Part shown: piece after piece, positions 19,645-30,435 of the stretch
Position numbering within the stretch: position 1 is the stretch's first letter
How the letters are laid out: every line of letters begins with the position of its first letter
From: Salvia splendens
Taxonomy: Eukaryota > Streptophyta > Magnoliopsida > Lamiales > Lamiaceae
Direction: 5' to 3'
Assembly (NCBI RefSeq): GCF_004379255.2
Contig: NC_056038.1
Location: 29,996,061-30,060,060, forward strand
DNA length: 64,000 nucleotides
The notes under the pieces: generated by a model
Databases searched by the model: none
The model's input: only the letters and a program-made list of their open reading frames with translations
What the model was told of the DNA's origin: nothing
Position numbers and translations under genes: made by a program

Positions 19645-22609
19645 GCCTTCCTCGGAGGTGAGAACTCCTATCCAGTGATCATCAGCAGCAGCCTTACGAA
19701 GGAACAAGAAGCTAGGCTACTGACCGTGCTGAGCAAGAAAAAGAAGGCGATTGGATGGAGTCTTACAGATTTAGTTGGAATTAGCCCCGACGTCTGCATG
19801 CACCATATTAGGCTGGAAGAGGGAGCAAAGGCACATCGAGATGCCCAAAGGAAAGTAAACCCTAACATGCGAGAGGAAATATTGAAGGAAATCTTGAAGT
19901 TGTTGTCGCTAGGGATTATCTATTCAGTGCCAGACAGTGAGTGGGTCAGCCCGATCCACATGGTTCCAAAGAAGTCGGGAATCCAAGTCGTCCAAAATGA
20001 GAGGAATGAGCTGATTCCAATGAGGCTAGTCACGGGTTGGCGAATGTGCATCGATTACCGCAAGCTGAACAATGCAACAAGGAAGGATCACTTCCCTCTG
20101 CCTTTTATCGACCAGATGTTGGAGCGACTCGCTGGGAAGAAGTACTTTTGCTTCTTGGGTGGGTACAGCGGATATTTCCAAATCTACGTGGATCCTGAAG
20201 ACCAGGATAAGACCACCTTCACTTGCCCATTCGGAACTTATGCATACCGGCGCATGCCTTTCGGCCTATGCAACGCTCCAGGTACGTTTCAACGTTGCAT
20301 GATGAGCATATTTTCTAATTTGATTGAGGATTGCATAGAGATATTCATGGATAACTTTACGGTCTACGGAGACTCGTTCGATTCTTGCCTTCATCATTTG
20401 GATATAGTTCTTGAGAGATGTCAAGCAAAGAGTTTGGTTTTGAACTTTGAGAAGTGCCATTTTATGGTCACCGAAGGGATTGTTCTGGGACACGTGGTCT
20501 CGGAAAGGGGAATCCAGGTGGATCGAGCAAAGGTGGACGTTATATCTAAATTACCGTTCCCTACTGATCAGAAGGGGATTAGGGGTTTTCTGGGGCATGC
20601 CGGATTTTATCGACGATTTATTAAGGATTTCTCCAAAATCGCCCAACCCCTTACCAGGCTACTTCAAAATGACGTGGAGTTCGTTTTTGATGAGCAATGC
20701 AAGGCTGCTTTCAATCTTCTCAAGGAAAAGCTGATATCTGCACCTATCATACAGGCTCCTGACTGGGACCATCCTTTCGAAGTAATGTGCGACGCCAGCG
20801 ACTTTGCGGTAGGGGTCGTGCTGGGTCAGAAGATCGATGGGAAGAGGTACGTAATTTTTTATGCGTCCAAGACTTTGAATCAAGCCCAGCGGAATTACGA
20901 TACCACTGAAAAGGAGATGCTGGCAGTGGTGTATTCTTTCGAGAAGTTCCGGCCATATGTGTTGGGATCCAAGGTCATAGTATATACTGACCATGCAGCC
21001 ATTAAGTATCTGATTGCCAAGAAGGAATCCAAACCACGCTTGATCCGATGGGTACTCTTGTTACAAGAATTTGATTGGGAGGTGGAAGATAAGAGAGGAG
21101 TCGAGAACAAGGTGGCAGACCATTTGAGCAGAATAATGCAAGATGGAAACAGTGACGAAGTGCATGATAAGTTTCCAGAGGAACATTTATGTGAGGTGAT
21201 TTTTGCGCCCAGGAAAATTGATTGGGAAGAAGTGTACAAACTTACTGGTCAGAATGATACAGCAAAAGGAAAGGAGAAGGTAGGGCAGGAGCCATGGTAT
21301 GCGGACCTGGCCAACTACCTAGTAACTGGAGAACTTCCAGAAGCACCAAGTGTTACCAAGGCACAAAGAATGAAGATCAAGAGTGAAGCAAAATACTACT
21401 TTTGGGACGACCCCTACCTATGGAGGGTAGGATCCGATCAAGTGATAAGAAGGTGCATTCCTGACTGGGAGCAGCGGGATGTTCTAACCCACTGCCATTC
21501 GTTAGCATGCGGAGGACATTTCGGATCCAAGAAGACGGCAAGGAAGATTATGGATAGCGGCTTTTATTGGCCAACACTCAACAAAGATGCGTACGAGTTC
21601 TGCAGAAGTTGCGAGCGTTGCCAACTGACCGGTGGAATATCTGCCCGGGACGAAATGCCGCAGGTACCCATAATAGTTTGCGAGCTATTCGACATATGGG
21701 GAATGGATTTCATGGGGCCTTTTCCTTCGTCCTATGGCAATCTGTATATCCTAGTCGCGGTAGATTACGTCTCCAAATGGGTAGAAGCCAAGGCCACAAG
21801 TACGTGTGAAGCAAAGGAGGTGGCCAAGTTCTTAAAGAGTCATATCTTCAGGCGGTTCGGAGTTCCAAGGGCGATCATATCAGATCAAGGTACACACTTC
21901 TGTAATCGCACAATTGAAGCCTTAATGAAGAACTACGGTGTGCACCATAGACTTTCCAGCCCGTACCATCCGCAAGCCAATGGTCAAGCGGAGATCTCTA
22001 ACCGTGAGATAAAGAAGATTTTGGAGAAGACTGTGAACACTTCGAGGAAAGACTGGAGTGTGAGGTTAGAGGATGCTCTCTGGGCGTATCGAATAGCCTA
22101 CAAAACCCCCATAGGCATGTCCCCTTACCGGATCATTTTTGGGAAGATGTGCCATTTACCGGTTGGGATCGAGCATCGAGCATCGAGCATACTGGGCAGT
22201 ACAGAAAGTGAATATGGATGCTACAGCCTGCGAAGAGGAAAGGAAGCTGCAGCTGCAGGAGCTTGAGGAACTTAGATTGGAGTCATTCGACTCAGCCATG
22301 TGGTACAAGGAGCGAACCAAACTGTGGCATGATCGAAATCTGAGAACTACGGAGCTCCACGTTGGCCAGAAAGTACTACTCTTCCAGTCAAGATTGAAGC
22401 TTATGCCAGGGAAACTCAAGTCCAAATGGACAGGACCTTACATCATAACTGCACTCAGATCCAATGGAGCAGTAGAAATTTCAGGGAGTTTTCCTAACTC
22501 GGAACCTTTCATAGTAAATGGACATAGGTTGAAAATATTCAGGGAGAATAGCGAAGTGGGTGTAGTGGATGAAATTCCACTGCAAACACTTACATCGGTT
22601 TCATACTGA
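19645..22609 (+). pseudogene. pol: Athila pol (RT, RNase H, integrase), left assembly copy
   Basis: In the gag frame after the TAA. RT core ~19900-20640, RNase H ~20770-20990 ([28 protein letters not shown]). Integrase zinc finger H-H-C-C ~21490-21625, and catalytic core with D (WGMDFMGPF), D (ISDQGTHF) and E ([11 protein letters not shown]). The C-terminal chromodomain-free GPY-like part is in a second frame (22139-22609) because of an extra 7-base GAGCATC unit near 22165-22190. Two RT catalytic aspartates are changed relative to the other copy: LGGYSG (20158) for LDGYSG, and FMDNF (20347) for FMDDF. As read, this copy could not give active RT. Confidence 0.85.
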
Positions 22610-23269
22610 TCAGTAAGATAGGAATTTGGAATTCCACATGGCTAGTTCCATTTGATAATTTTCTGCGTATACTGGCCAACTAGGATTCCAAATTACCCAA
22701 GAAAGGTGTAAATATTGTAAATACGTAATTAGTCTTTGCATGTCAGATAATTTCTAAGAAAATCCAAAAATATTTTCGGGCCTTAAATTTAATTTGGATT
22801 ACACATTGACCAAGAGACTACCTATTTGGTGCTATTTCAATTCTAATTTAAGAGCCCATTTGAATTATTTCCCTTATTAGGCAAGTAATGGTAGGTTTCG
22901 AGAAAAGACGAAATTTGAATTAAGACTTATGCAGCTTTTGCAGGGTGGCAGCGGCTGGAGTGGCGTGGAGCAGAGAGAGTAGACGCGATAGCCAATCAGG
23001 AGCCAGCATTCCTAACCGCCTTCCGTCCAAGCGTCGCGACCGGCAACTCCCTATAGCCGGTTGTAACCACCTGCAACTGCTATCTCTCGCCTAAATTAAA
23101 CGACCGTCCCAAACTTTATCCCTCACAAACCCTCATTTTCAAATTCCCTTTTCAAGAGATATTATCCCATACTCTCTCAAGAAAGCGTAAATCACAAACC
23201 CTCATTTTCTTCCATTTTCTCCCAGATATCAAGACCAAATTCCACTCTTTACAAGCCCTAATTTCAGCC
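22604..23269 (+). other. Athila pol to env-like spacer, left copy
   Basis: Non-coding leader between pol and the third ORF. The pol stop lies in the palindrome TACTGATCAGTA (22604-22615). Contains pyrimidine-rich tracts before ATG 23270, possibly a subgenomic or spliced leader. The right copy is 29766-30435. Confidence 0.55.
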
Positions 23270-26089
23270 ATGGGGAAGAAAGCATTTGCTACCAAAATCA
23301 AACCGCCCTCAAAGAAAACCAGTGAGGAAGGAAACCTTGAAATACCACCTCCACTAAACCCACAACGTCCCGCGCCAACACAACAAGCCCCGCCGATGGT
23401 CTCTCTGGATGCAATGGCGGAGTTTCTCCGATTGCAGGATCCGAATAGGAATTGGGCAGCGGAGTTAGAGTATTTTAACCAAGGTAGAGGGCAAGGGAGC
23501 GGAGCCGGAGCAACTCATGCGGCAACCATGCCAGTAACCACTACGCAACCCTTGACCCCTATTTCATCTACATTGCCGATTCCGTCGATGATTCCCCAAG
23601 AAAGCAACCCCCCAACTGAAGCCGAAATGACAGAGACGGAAGGAATTTTTCCGACGACCCAGGAAGCCGAACTTGAGGATCTCGAGGCCATTGCGGCTTA
23701 TTATGCCTCTGATGAAGAAGAAAGAGCGGAAAGGCTGAGAAGGGAGCAACAAGACCAGGAAGGGGGAGAAGGAATTGAGGAGACGCCAGAAGTGGAAGCG
23801 GTTCGCCAAGAAGTAATTAGGGAGGAGATCGACCTGAATAAGTCGGCCCAAAAGCGCGGCCTCATGACGGAAACGGAGTTTGAATCAATAGTGGAAGAAG
23901 TGAATCGCAGGGAAGATACTGCTCTAATGGCTGAGGGTCTAGACCTCGCATCGAGGGCAGTAGGAGAGGATGAACAAGCTTTACAGAACCCATACCGAAG
24001 GATAAGGCATCCCAGTCAGTAGGGGAAGAGGAGAGGGAAGAACAGAGTGAAGAGAAAGGGCCAGAGCCAGTTGATACCCAAGTGGAAGCAGGGGATGATC
24101 GAATGCAAGTAGATGAGGAGAGACCAACCGTAGACACTCAAGTACCGGAAGCTGTGGCGCCTCCCGTCTTAAAACCCCACCCCAGTGAAGCGGCAATTGG
24201 TTCTGAAGGTGCGGGTATCTCAGCGATGCCTGGGCAAAAGAGCAGCCAGCAAGGCCAAGACAAGCACGGCTGAGAACCCAGTAGAGATCGAGAGCGAGGA
24301 AGAACAAGCCACTCCAACGAAGGCAGGGGGGTGAACCTGCACAGCCTACTGCTCAGGAGGAAGAAGCACAATATCAGCGAGCCAGAAAGAGGAAAGGGAA
24401 GGCTCCAATCCAGAAGAAAGCAGTAACAAAGAGGTCCAGGGCAGCAACACAAGAATTGTGATTACCGAAGCTTCTCAGAGGATCCCATCGAGCCGGCAAG
24501 AGCAGAGTGATAGTGAGTATGAGATTAGTGAGGAGTCTGCATTGGATAGTGATGAGTCCGTGGAAGAGGAGGAATATGGGGAACAGTCGCTCCCAGGTGA
24601 TCACCGAGAGCTTGTCCACCCACCAGTGGAGAGGCTCCGATATAGAAGATGGACCATGGATTTCACAAATGAGATCGCCGAGGAGATGAAAACTCTTCGA
24701 GAAGCAGAAACTGAAGGATACCTTCGAGAGTCTGGACGATGGCAGCAAGGAAATTAAGTGCGGCAAGGTAATACACTACCCTTCTCTGGATGAACTAGGT
24801 GTTCGTGACCAATTCCTTGCTTATATAAATGCTTTGGGTTTTGAGTGGCTACTGCAACATGGGGATCCACGTATCAGTGTGAGATTAGCGAAGGAGTTCT
24901 TCACTACCTTTCGGTTTAAGGTGACAACGGACCTGGATGAAGTGTCCATTAGTTTTAGATTGTTTGCGGCAGAGTTTAGTATGAACTTGATAGAGTGGAC
25001 ATGTCGGATGGGCATGTGTACATTGAAGAAGCGATCAGTTCTGAGTGGAGAGACAGGGAGAGGGGTATCCCTCGTAGGCACGTGGATTTTGATCAACAGG
25101 GAGGCCTGAGCTGAACTTACTCACCCCGGCGCTGGAGAATTCGCGTCCACTATTTCCCGTTCCATCCATTTCAATGATCCAGTTCTGCGACTAATACAGC
25201 TCCACCTTGATGCCAACCTGCTGGGCCAATCTAACTCAGCCGTCCGCACTTCAATGACGGAGGTGTATCTCCTTTGGTGCGCAAGACAGGGACGCAAGCT
25301 GCATCTTGGATTTTGGACGGCATATCAGTGCCACTTGATCGCTACGCACCCTGCCAGAAACCTCACTCTTTGCCACATTTTGGGAGCTTTCGTAGGCAAC
25401 AACCTCATTATCACTGAGGCTGAAGACTTGTCTCCGCTGCCCATGGTGCGGCCACCGGGATTATTCGACATACCTTACTTCGTTAGGACAAATGCGGTCT
25501 ACATGAGGGTGGGACGACCGCAATTTTATGCAATGGGTGAGGAAGCCACGGCAGGAGGAAGAGTCGCGTTATTGGAAAGGACGGTTACTGAATTGGCGGA
25601 GGAGAACAGACAGATGAGGGCAAGAAATGATCCGATTGGCATCAGTAGTGGATCGGGGTGTTGAAGGAATCTGCGGAGCAGAGGATACTGACCCAGAGGC
25701 AAGCGTCTATGGAAGTGATCGTGACTAATTTAGGAGAGAAGAACCACAAGATACAGACGGAGATGAATAGGATGTTGTCCATGATCGACAATATCCTAGA
25801 GGAGGTGAGCCACCAGAGGGCGGCTGAAGCTATGAGAGTAAGGGGCAGTGTAGCCCAGGATACCGGACCAAGCGGCCATGCTGGCCAGGATGTTGAACCA
25901 CAAGTCCCAGAGACCGTAGTGAAGGAGCAAGAGGAAAGAGAAGCCGAGGTGCCGGCAACTGCCGAGGAGCCGGCAAAGGATGATGAGAACCAAGCTGGAA
26001 TGGAGACAGACCAACCGGAGGACCAACCGATAGAACGACCTGCACCACCTGCCCCACGAAGGAGCAGGAGGACTCCGATAGACCCCCCC
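23270..26089 (+). pseudogene. Athila env-position ORF, left assembly copy (many frame breaks)
   Basis: Same sequence as 30436-33243 but broken by at least ten single-base indels, nearly all in homopolymers. Examples: one T lost near 23982, extra C near 24182, extra G near 24328, lost A near 24446, extra A near 24690, lost G near 25026, extra G near 25100. Substitutions are almost absent. This pattern is what an unpolished long-read contig end gives, so the breaks need not be biological. Confidence 0.75.
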
Positions 26090-26213
26090 CTACTGACCAA
26101 GTTAGTTTTTCTTTTTAAGTTTCAGTTTTTCTTTTAACTTTTCGTATTGTTGTTATGAGTTGGTTTTTGTTTAGGTAGTATAATTTGTGTTTGTGCGCAA
26201 ACCCCACTTCATA

Positions 26214-26560
26214 ACACTTAGCCTATTCCATAGTCTAAGTGTGAGAAGTTAAGGGTTTGTTTCTTTGGAGCATGTTTTCTTTGTTTTGATGTCGCATGCA
26301 TGTTAGCTCACACTTAGCCCATTGCATGGTCTAAGTGTGAGGAGTTTGTATATAGTGTTTGTGGTTATGTTTTGTTGATCTCTGTATAGGTGATAAAACC
26401 TCTCTCACTTAGCCTATTCCATAGTCTAAGTGTGAGAAGTTTTGTTTTAGTTTTGCTGTTGTTGTCTGTGTGCCATCGTACTGGCCTTACCTTTTCCACT
26501 TCACAGCCTTATCTGAGGGCAGACACTTGTGAAGTGAGAGGGGGGACGCAATGGCCAGTA
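26214..26560 (+). other. Cluster of RNA hairpins, left copy
   Basis: Three related stem-loops (26214-26242, 26308-26340, 26406-26432) with arms CACTTAG/CTAAGTG, then a nested inverted repeat (26479-26560). Described with the better copy at 33375-33725. Confidence 0.7.
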
Positions 26561-27122
26561 GGATGGTATGTATATATGTGTAGTCTTTGTGTTTGTGCTT
26601 TTGTTTTGTTTTGTTAGGTCTAGTTTATGTTGTGTGTGATTGGGCTTAAAACTCAACCGCCTTGAGCTGAAGGTGAGGGGAATTGAGGGAGATAGGACAT
26701 GCTGGAAAACCTAAACCATCCCCGTTAGTACCTCCATAGTCAGGATAGATGAGGTGAGTATGAGAGAAAAGCCCATACTTAAAGCCAAACACGAAAGCCC
26801 TCTAAAAATGGTGAGTTATAAGCCTTAAAGTGGAACCACTTTCCACATATATTGGAAAGAAAAGAGAGGCTGCCACAATTCGCCTAGGGGTGAAGTGATC
26901 ACGGGGTAGCAAATACTGAAGGCAGTAGGTAAACCAACCCCCCCCCCCCCCCCCGTTTTAAAAAAAAAAAAACCGCCTTTAGAACCCTTTCTTCAACCTT
27001 TTATATACCCAGATATAACACCCCAGCCGACTGGGACTGTGTAAGGCATGAAACAAATGGAGCTTACTGGCCAGGAAGAAGTGCGGAAAAGCAGAGAAAC
27101 CAGCTGGGCGAAAAAGTTAGAA

Positions 27123-27222
27123 NNNNNNNNNNNNNNNNNNNNNNNNNNNNNNNNNNNNNNNNNNNNNNNNNNNNNNNNNNNNNNNNNNNNNNNNNNNNNN
27201 NNNNNNNNNNNNNNNNNNNNNN
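27123..27222. other. Assembly gap (100 N)
   Basis: Exactly 100 Ns, the conventional unknown-size gap. The left side ends at a base matching 34288 and the right side starts at a base matching 20055. Confidence 0.99.
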
Positions 27223-29771
27223 TTACCGCAAGCTGAACAATGCAACAAGGAAGGATCACTTCCCTCTGCCTTTTATCGACCAGATGTTGGAGCGACTCGC
27301 TGGGAAGAAGTACTTTTGCTTCTTGGATGGGTACAGCGGATATTTCCAAATCTACGTGGATCCTGAAGACCAGGATAAGACCACCTTCACTTGCCCATTC
27401 GGAACTTATGCATACCGGCGCATGCCTTTCGGCCTATGCAACGCTCCAGGTACGTTTCAACGTTGCATGATGAGCATATTTTCTGATTTGATTGAGGATT
27501 GCATAGAGATATTCATGGATGACTTTACGGTCTACGGAGACTCGTTCGATTCTTGCCTTCATCATTTGGATATAGTTCTTGAGAGATGTCAAGCGAAGAG
27601 TTTGGTTTTGAACTTTGAGAAGTGCCATTTTATGGTCACCGAAGGGATTGTTCTGGGACACGTGGTCTCGGAAAGGGGAATCCAGGTGGATCGAGCAAAG
27701 GTGGACGTTATATCTAAATTACCGTTCCCTACTGATCAGAAGGGGATTAGGGGTTTTCTGGGGCATGCCGGATTTTATCGACGATTTATTAAGGATTTCT
27801 CCAAAATCGCCCAACCCCTTACCAGGCTACTTCAAAATGACGTGGAGTTCGTTTTTGATGAGCAATGCAAGGCTGCTTTCAATCTTCTCAAGGAAAAGCT
27901 GATATCCGCACCTATCATACGGGCTCCTGACTGGGACCATCCTTTCGAAGTAATGTGCGACGCCAGCGACTTTGCGGTAGGGGCCGTGCTGGGTCAGAAG
28001 ATCGATGGGAAGAGGTACGTAATTTTTTATGCGTCCAAGACTTTGAATCAAGCCCAGCGGAATTACGATACCACTGAAAAGGAGATGCTGGCAGTGGTGT
28101 ATTCTTTCGAGAAGTTCCGGCCATATTTGTTGGGATCCAAGGTCATAGTATATACTGACCATGCAGCCATTAAGTATCTGATTGCCAAGAAGGAATCCAA
28201 ACCACGCTTGATCCGATGGGTACTCTTGTTACAAGAATTTGATTGGGAGGTGGAAGATAAGAGAGGAGTCGAGAACAAGGTGGCAGACCATTTGAGCAGA
28301 ATAATGCAAGATGGAAACAGTGACGAAGTGCATGATAAGTTTCCAGAGGAACATTTATGTGAGGTGATTTTTGCGCCCAGGAAAATTGATTGGGAAGAAG
28401 TGTACAAACTTACTGGTCAGAATGATACAGCAAAAGGAAAGGAGAAGGTAGGGCAGGAGCCATGGTATGCGGACCTGGCCAACTACCTAGTAACTGGAGA
28501 ACTTCCAGAAGCACCAAGTGTTACCAAGGCACAAAGAATGAAGATCAAGAGTGAAGCAAAATACTACTTTTGGGACGACCCCTACCTATGGAGGGTAGGA
28601 TCCGATCAAGTGATAAGAAGGTGCATTCCTGACTGGGAGCAGCGGGATGTTCTAACCCACTGCCATTCGTTAGCATGCGGAGGACATTTCGGATCCAAGA
28701 AGACGGCAAGGAAGATTATGGATAGCGGCTTTTATTGGCCAACACTCAACAAAGATGCGTACGAGTTCTGCAGAAGTTGCGAGCGTTGCCAACTGACCGG
28801 TGGAATATCTGCCCGGGACGAAATGCCGCAGGTACCCATAATAGTTTGCGAGCTATTCGACATATGGGGAATGGATTTCATGGGGCCTTTTCCTTCGTCC
28901 TATGGCAATCTGTATATCCTAGTCGCGGTAGATTACGTCTCCAAATGGGTAGAAGCCAAGGCCACAAGTACGTGTGAAGCAAAGGAGGTGGCCAAGTTCT
29001 TAAAGAGTCATATCTTCAGCCGGTTCGGAGTTCCAAGGGCGATCATATCAGATCAAGGTACACACTTCTGTAATCGCACAATTGAAGCCTTAATGAAGAA
29101 ATACGGTGTGCACCATAGACTTTCCAGCCCGTACCATCCGCAAGCCAATGGTCAAGCGGAGATCTCTAACCGTGAGATAAAGAAGATTTTGGAGAAGACT
29201 GTGAACACTTCGAGGAAAGACTGGAGTGTGAGGTTAGAGGATGCTCTCTGGGCGTATCGAACAGCCTACAAAACCCCCATAGGCATGTCCCCTTACCGGA
29301 TCGTTTTTGGGAAGATGTGCCATTTACCGGTTGGGATCAGAGCATCGAGCATACTGGGCAGTACAGAAAGTGAATATGGATGCTACAGCCTGCGAAGAGG
29401 AAAGGAAGCTGCAGCTGCAGGAGCTTGAGGAACTTAGATTGGAGTCATTCGACTCAGCCATGTGGTACAAGGAGCGAACCAAACTGTGGCATGATCGAAA
29501 TCTGAGAACTAAGGAGCTCCACGTTGGCCAGAAAGTACTACTCTTCCAGTCAAGATTGAAGCTTATGCCAGGGAAACTCAAGTCCAAATGGACAGGACCT
29601 TACATCATAACTGCACTCAGATCCAATGGAGCAGTAGAAATTTCAGGGAGTTTTCCTAACTCGGAACCTTTCATAGTAAATGGACATAGGTTGAAAATAT
29701 TCAGGGAGAATAGCGAAGTGGGTGTAGTGGATGAAATTCCACTGCAAACACTTACATCGGTTTCATACTGA
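27223..29771 (+). pseudogene. pol: Athila pol, right assembly copy (5' part missing at the gap)
   Basis: Begins inside RT at the gap. RT catalytic residues are canonical here (LDGYSG ~27322, FMDDF ~27515). RNase H and integrase motifs are as in the left copy. The integrase C-terminus is again out of frame (29307-29771), here through one extra A near 29339, beside the same GAGCATC tract that carries 7 extra bases in the left copy. About a dozen substitutions separate the copies over 2.5 kb, compatible with two haplotypes or two assembly versions of one locus. Confidence 0.85.
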
Positions 29772-30435
29772 TCAGTAAGATAGGAATTTGGAATTCCACA
29801 TGGCTAGTTCCATTTTGATAATTTTCTGCGTATACTGGCCAACTAGGATTCCAAATTACCCAAGAAAGGTGTAAATATTGTAAATACGTAATTAGTCTTT
29901 GCATGTCAGATAATTTCTAAGAAAATCCAAAAATATTTTCGGGCCTTAAATTTAATTTGGATTACACATTGACCAAGAGACTACCTATTTGGTGCTATTT
30001 CAATTCTAATTTAAGAGCCCATTTGAATTATTTCCCTTATTAGGCAAGTAATGGTAGGTTTCGAGAAAAGACGAAATTTTGAATTAAGACTTATGCAGCT
30101 TTTGCAGGGTGGCAGCGGCTGGAGTGGCGTGGAGCAGAGAGAGTAGACGCGATAGCCAATCAGGAGCCAGCATTCCTAACCGCCTTCCGTCCAAGCGTCG
30201 CGACCGGCAACTCCCTATAGCCGGTTGTAACCACCTGCAACTGCTATCTCTCGCCTAAATTAAACGACCGTCCCAAACTTTATCCCTCACAAACCCTCAT
30301 TTTCAAATTCCCTTTTTCAAGAGATATTATCCCATACTCTCTCAAGAAAGCGTAAATCACAAACCCTCATTTTCTTCCATTTTCTCCCAGATATCAAGAC
30401 CAAATTCCACTCTTTACAAGCCCTAATTTTCAGCC

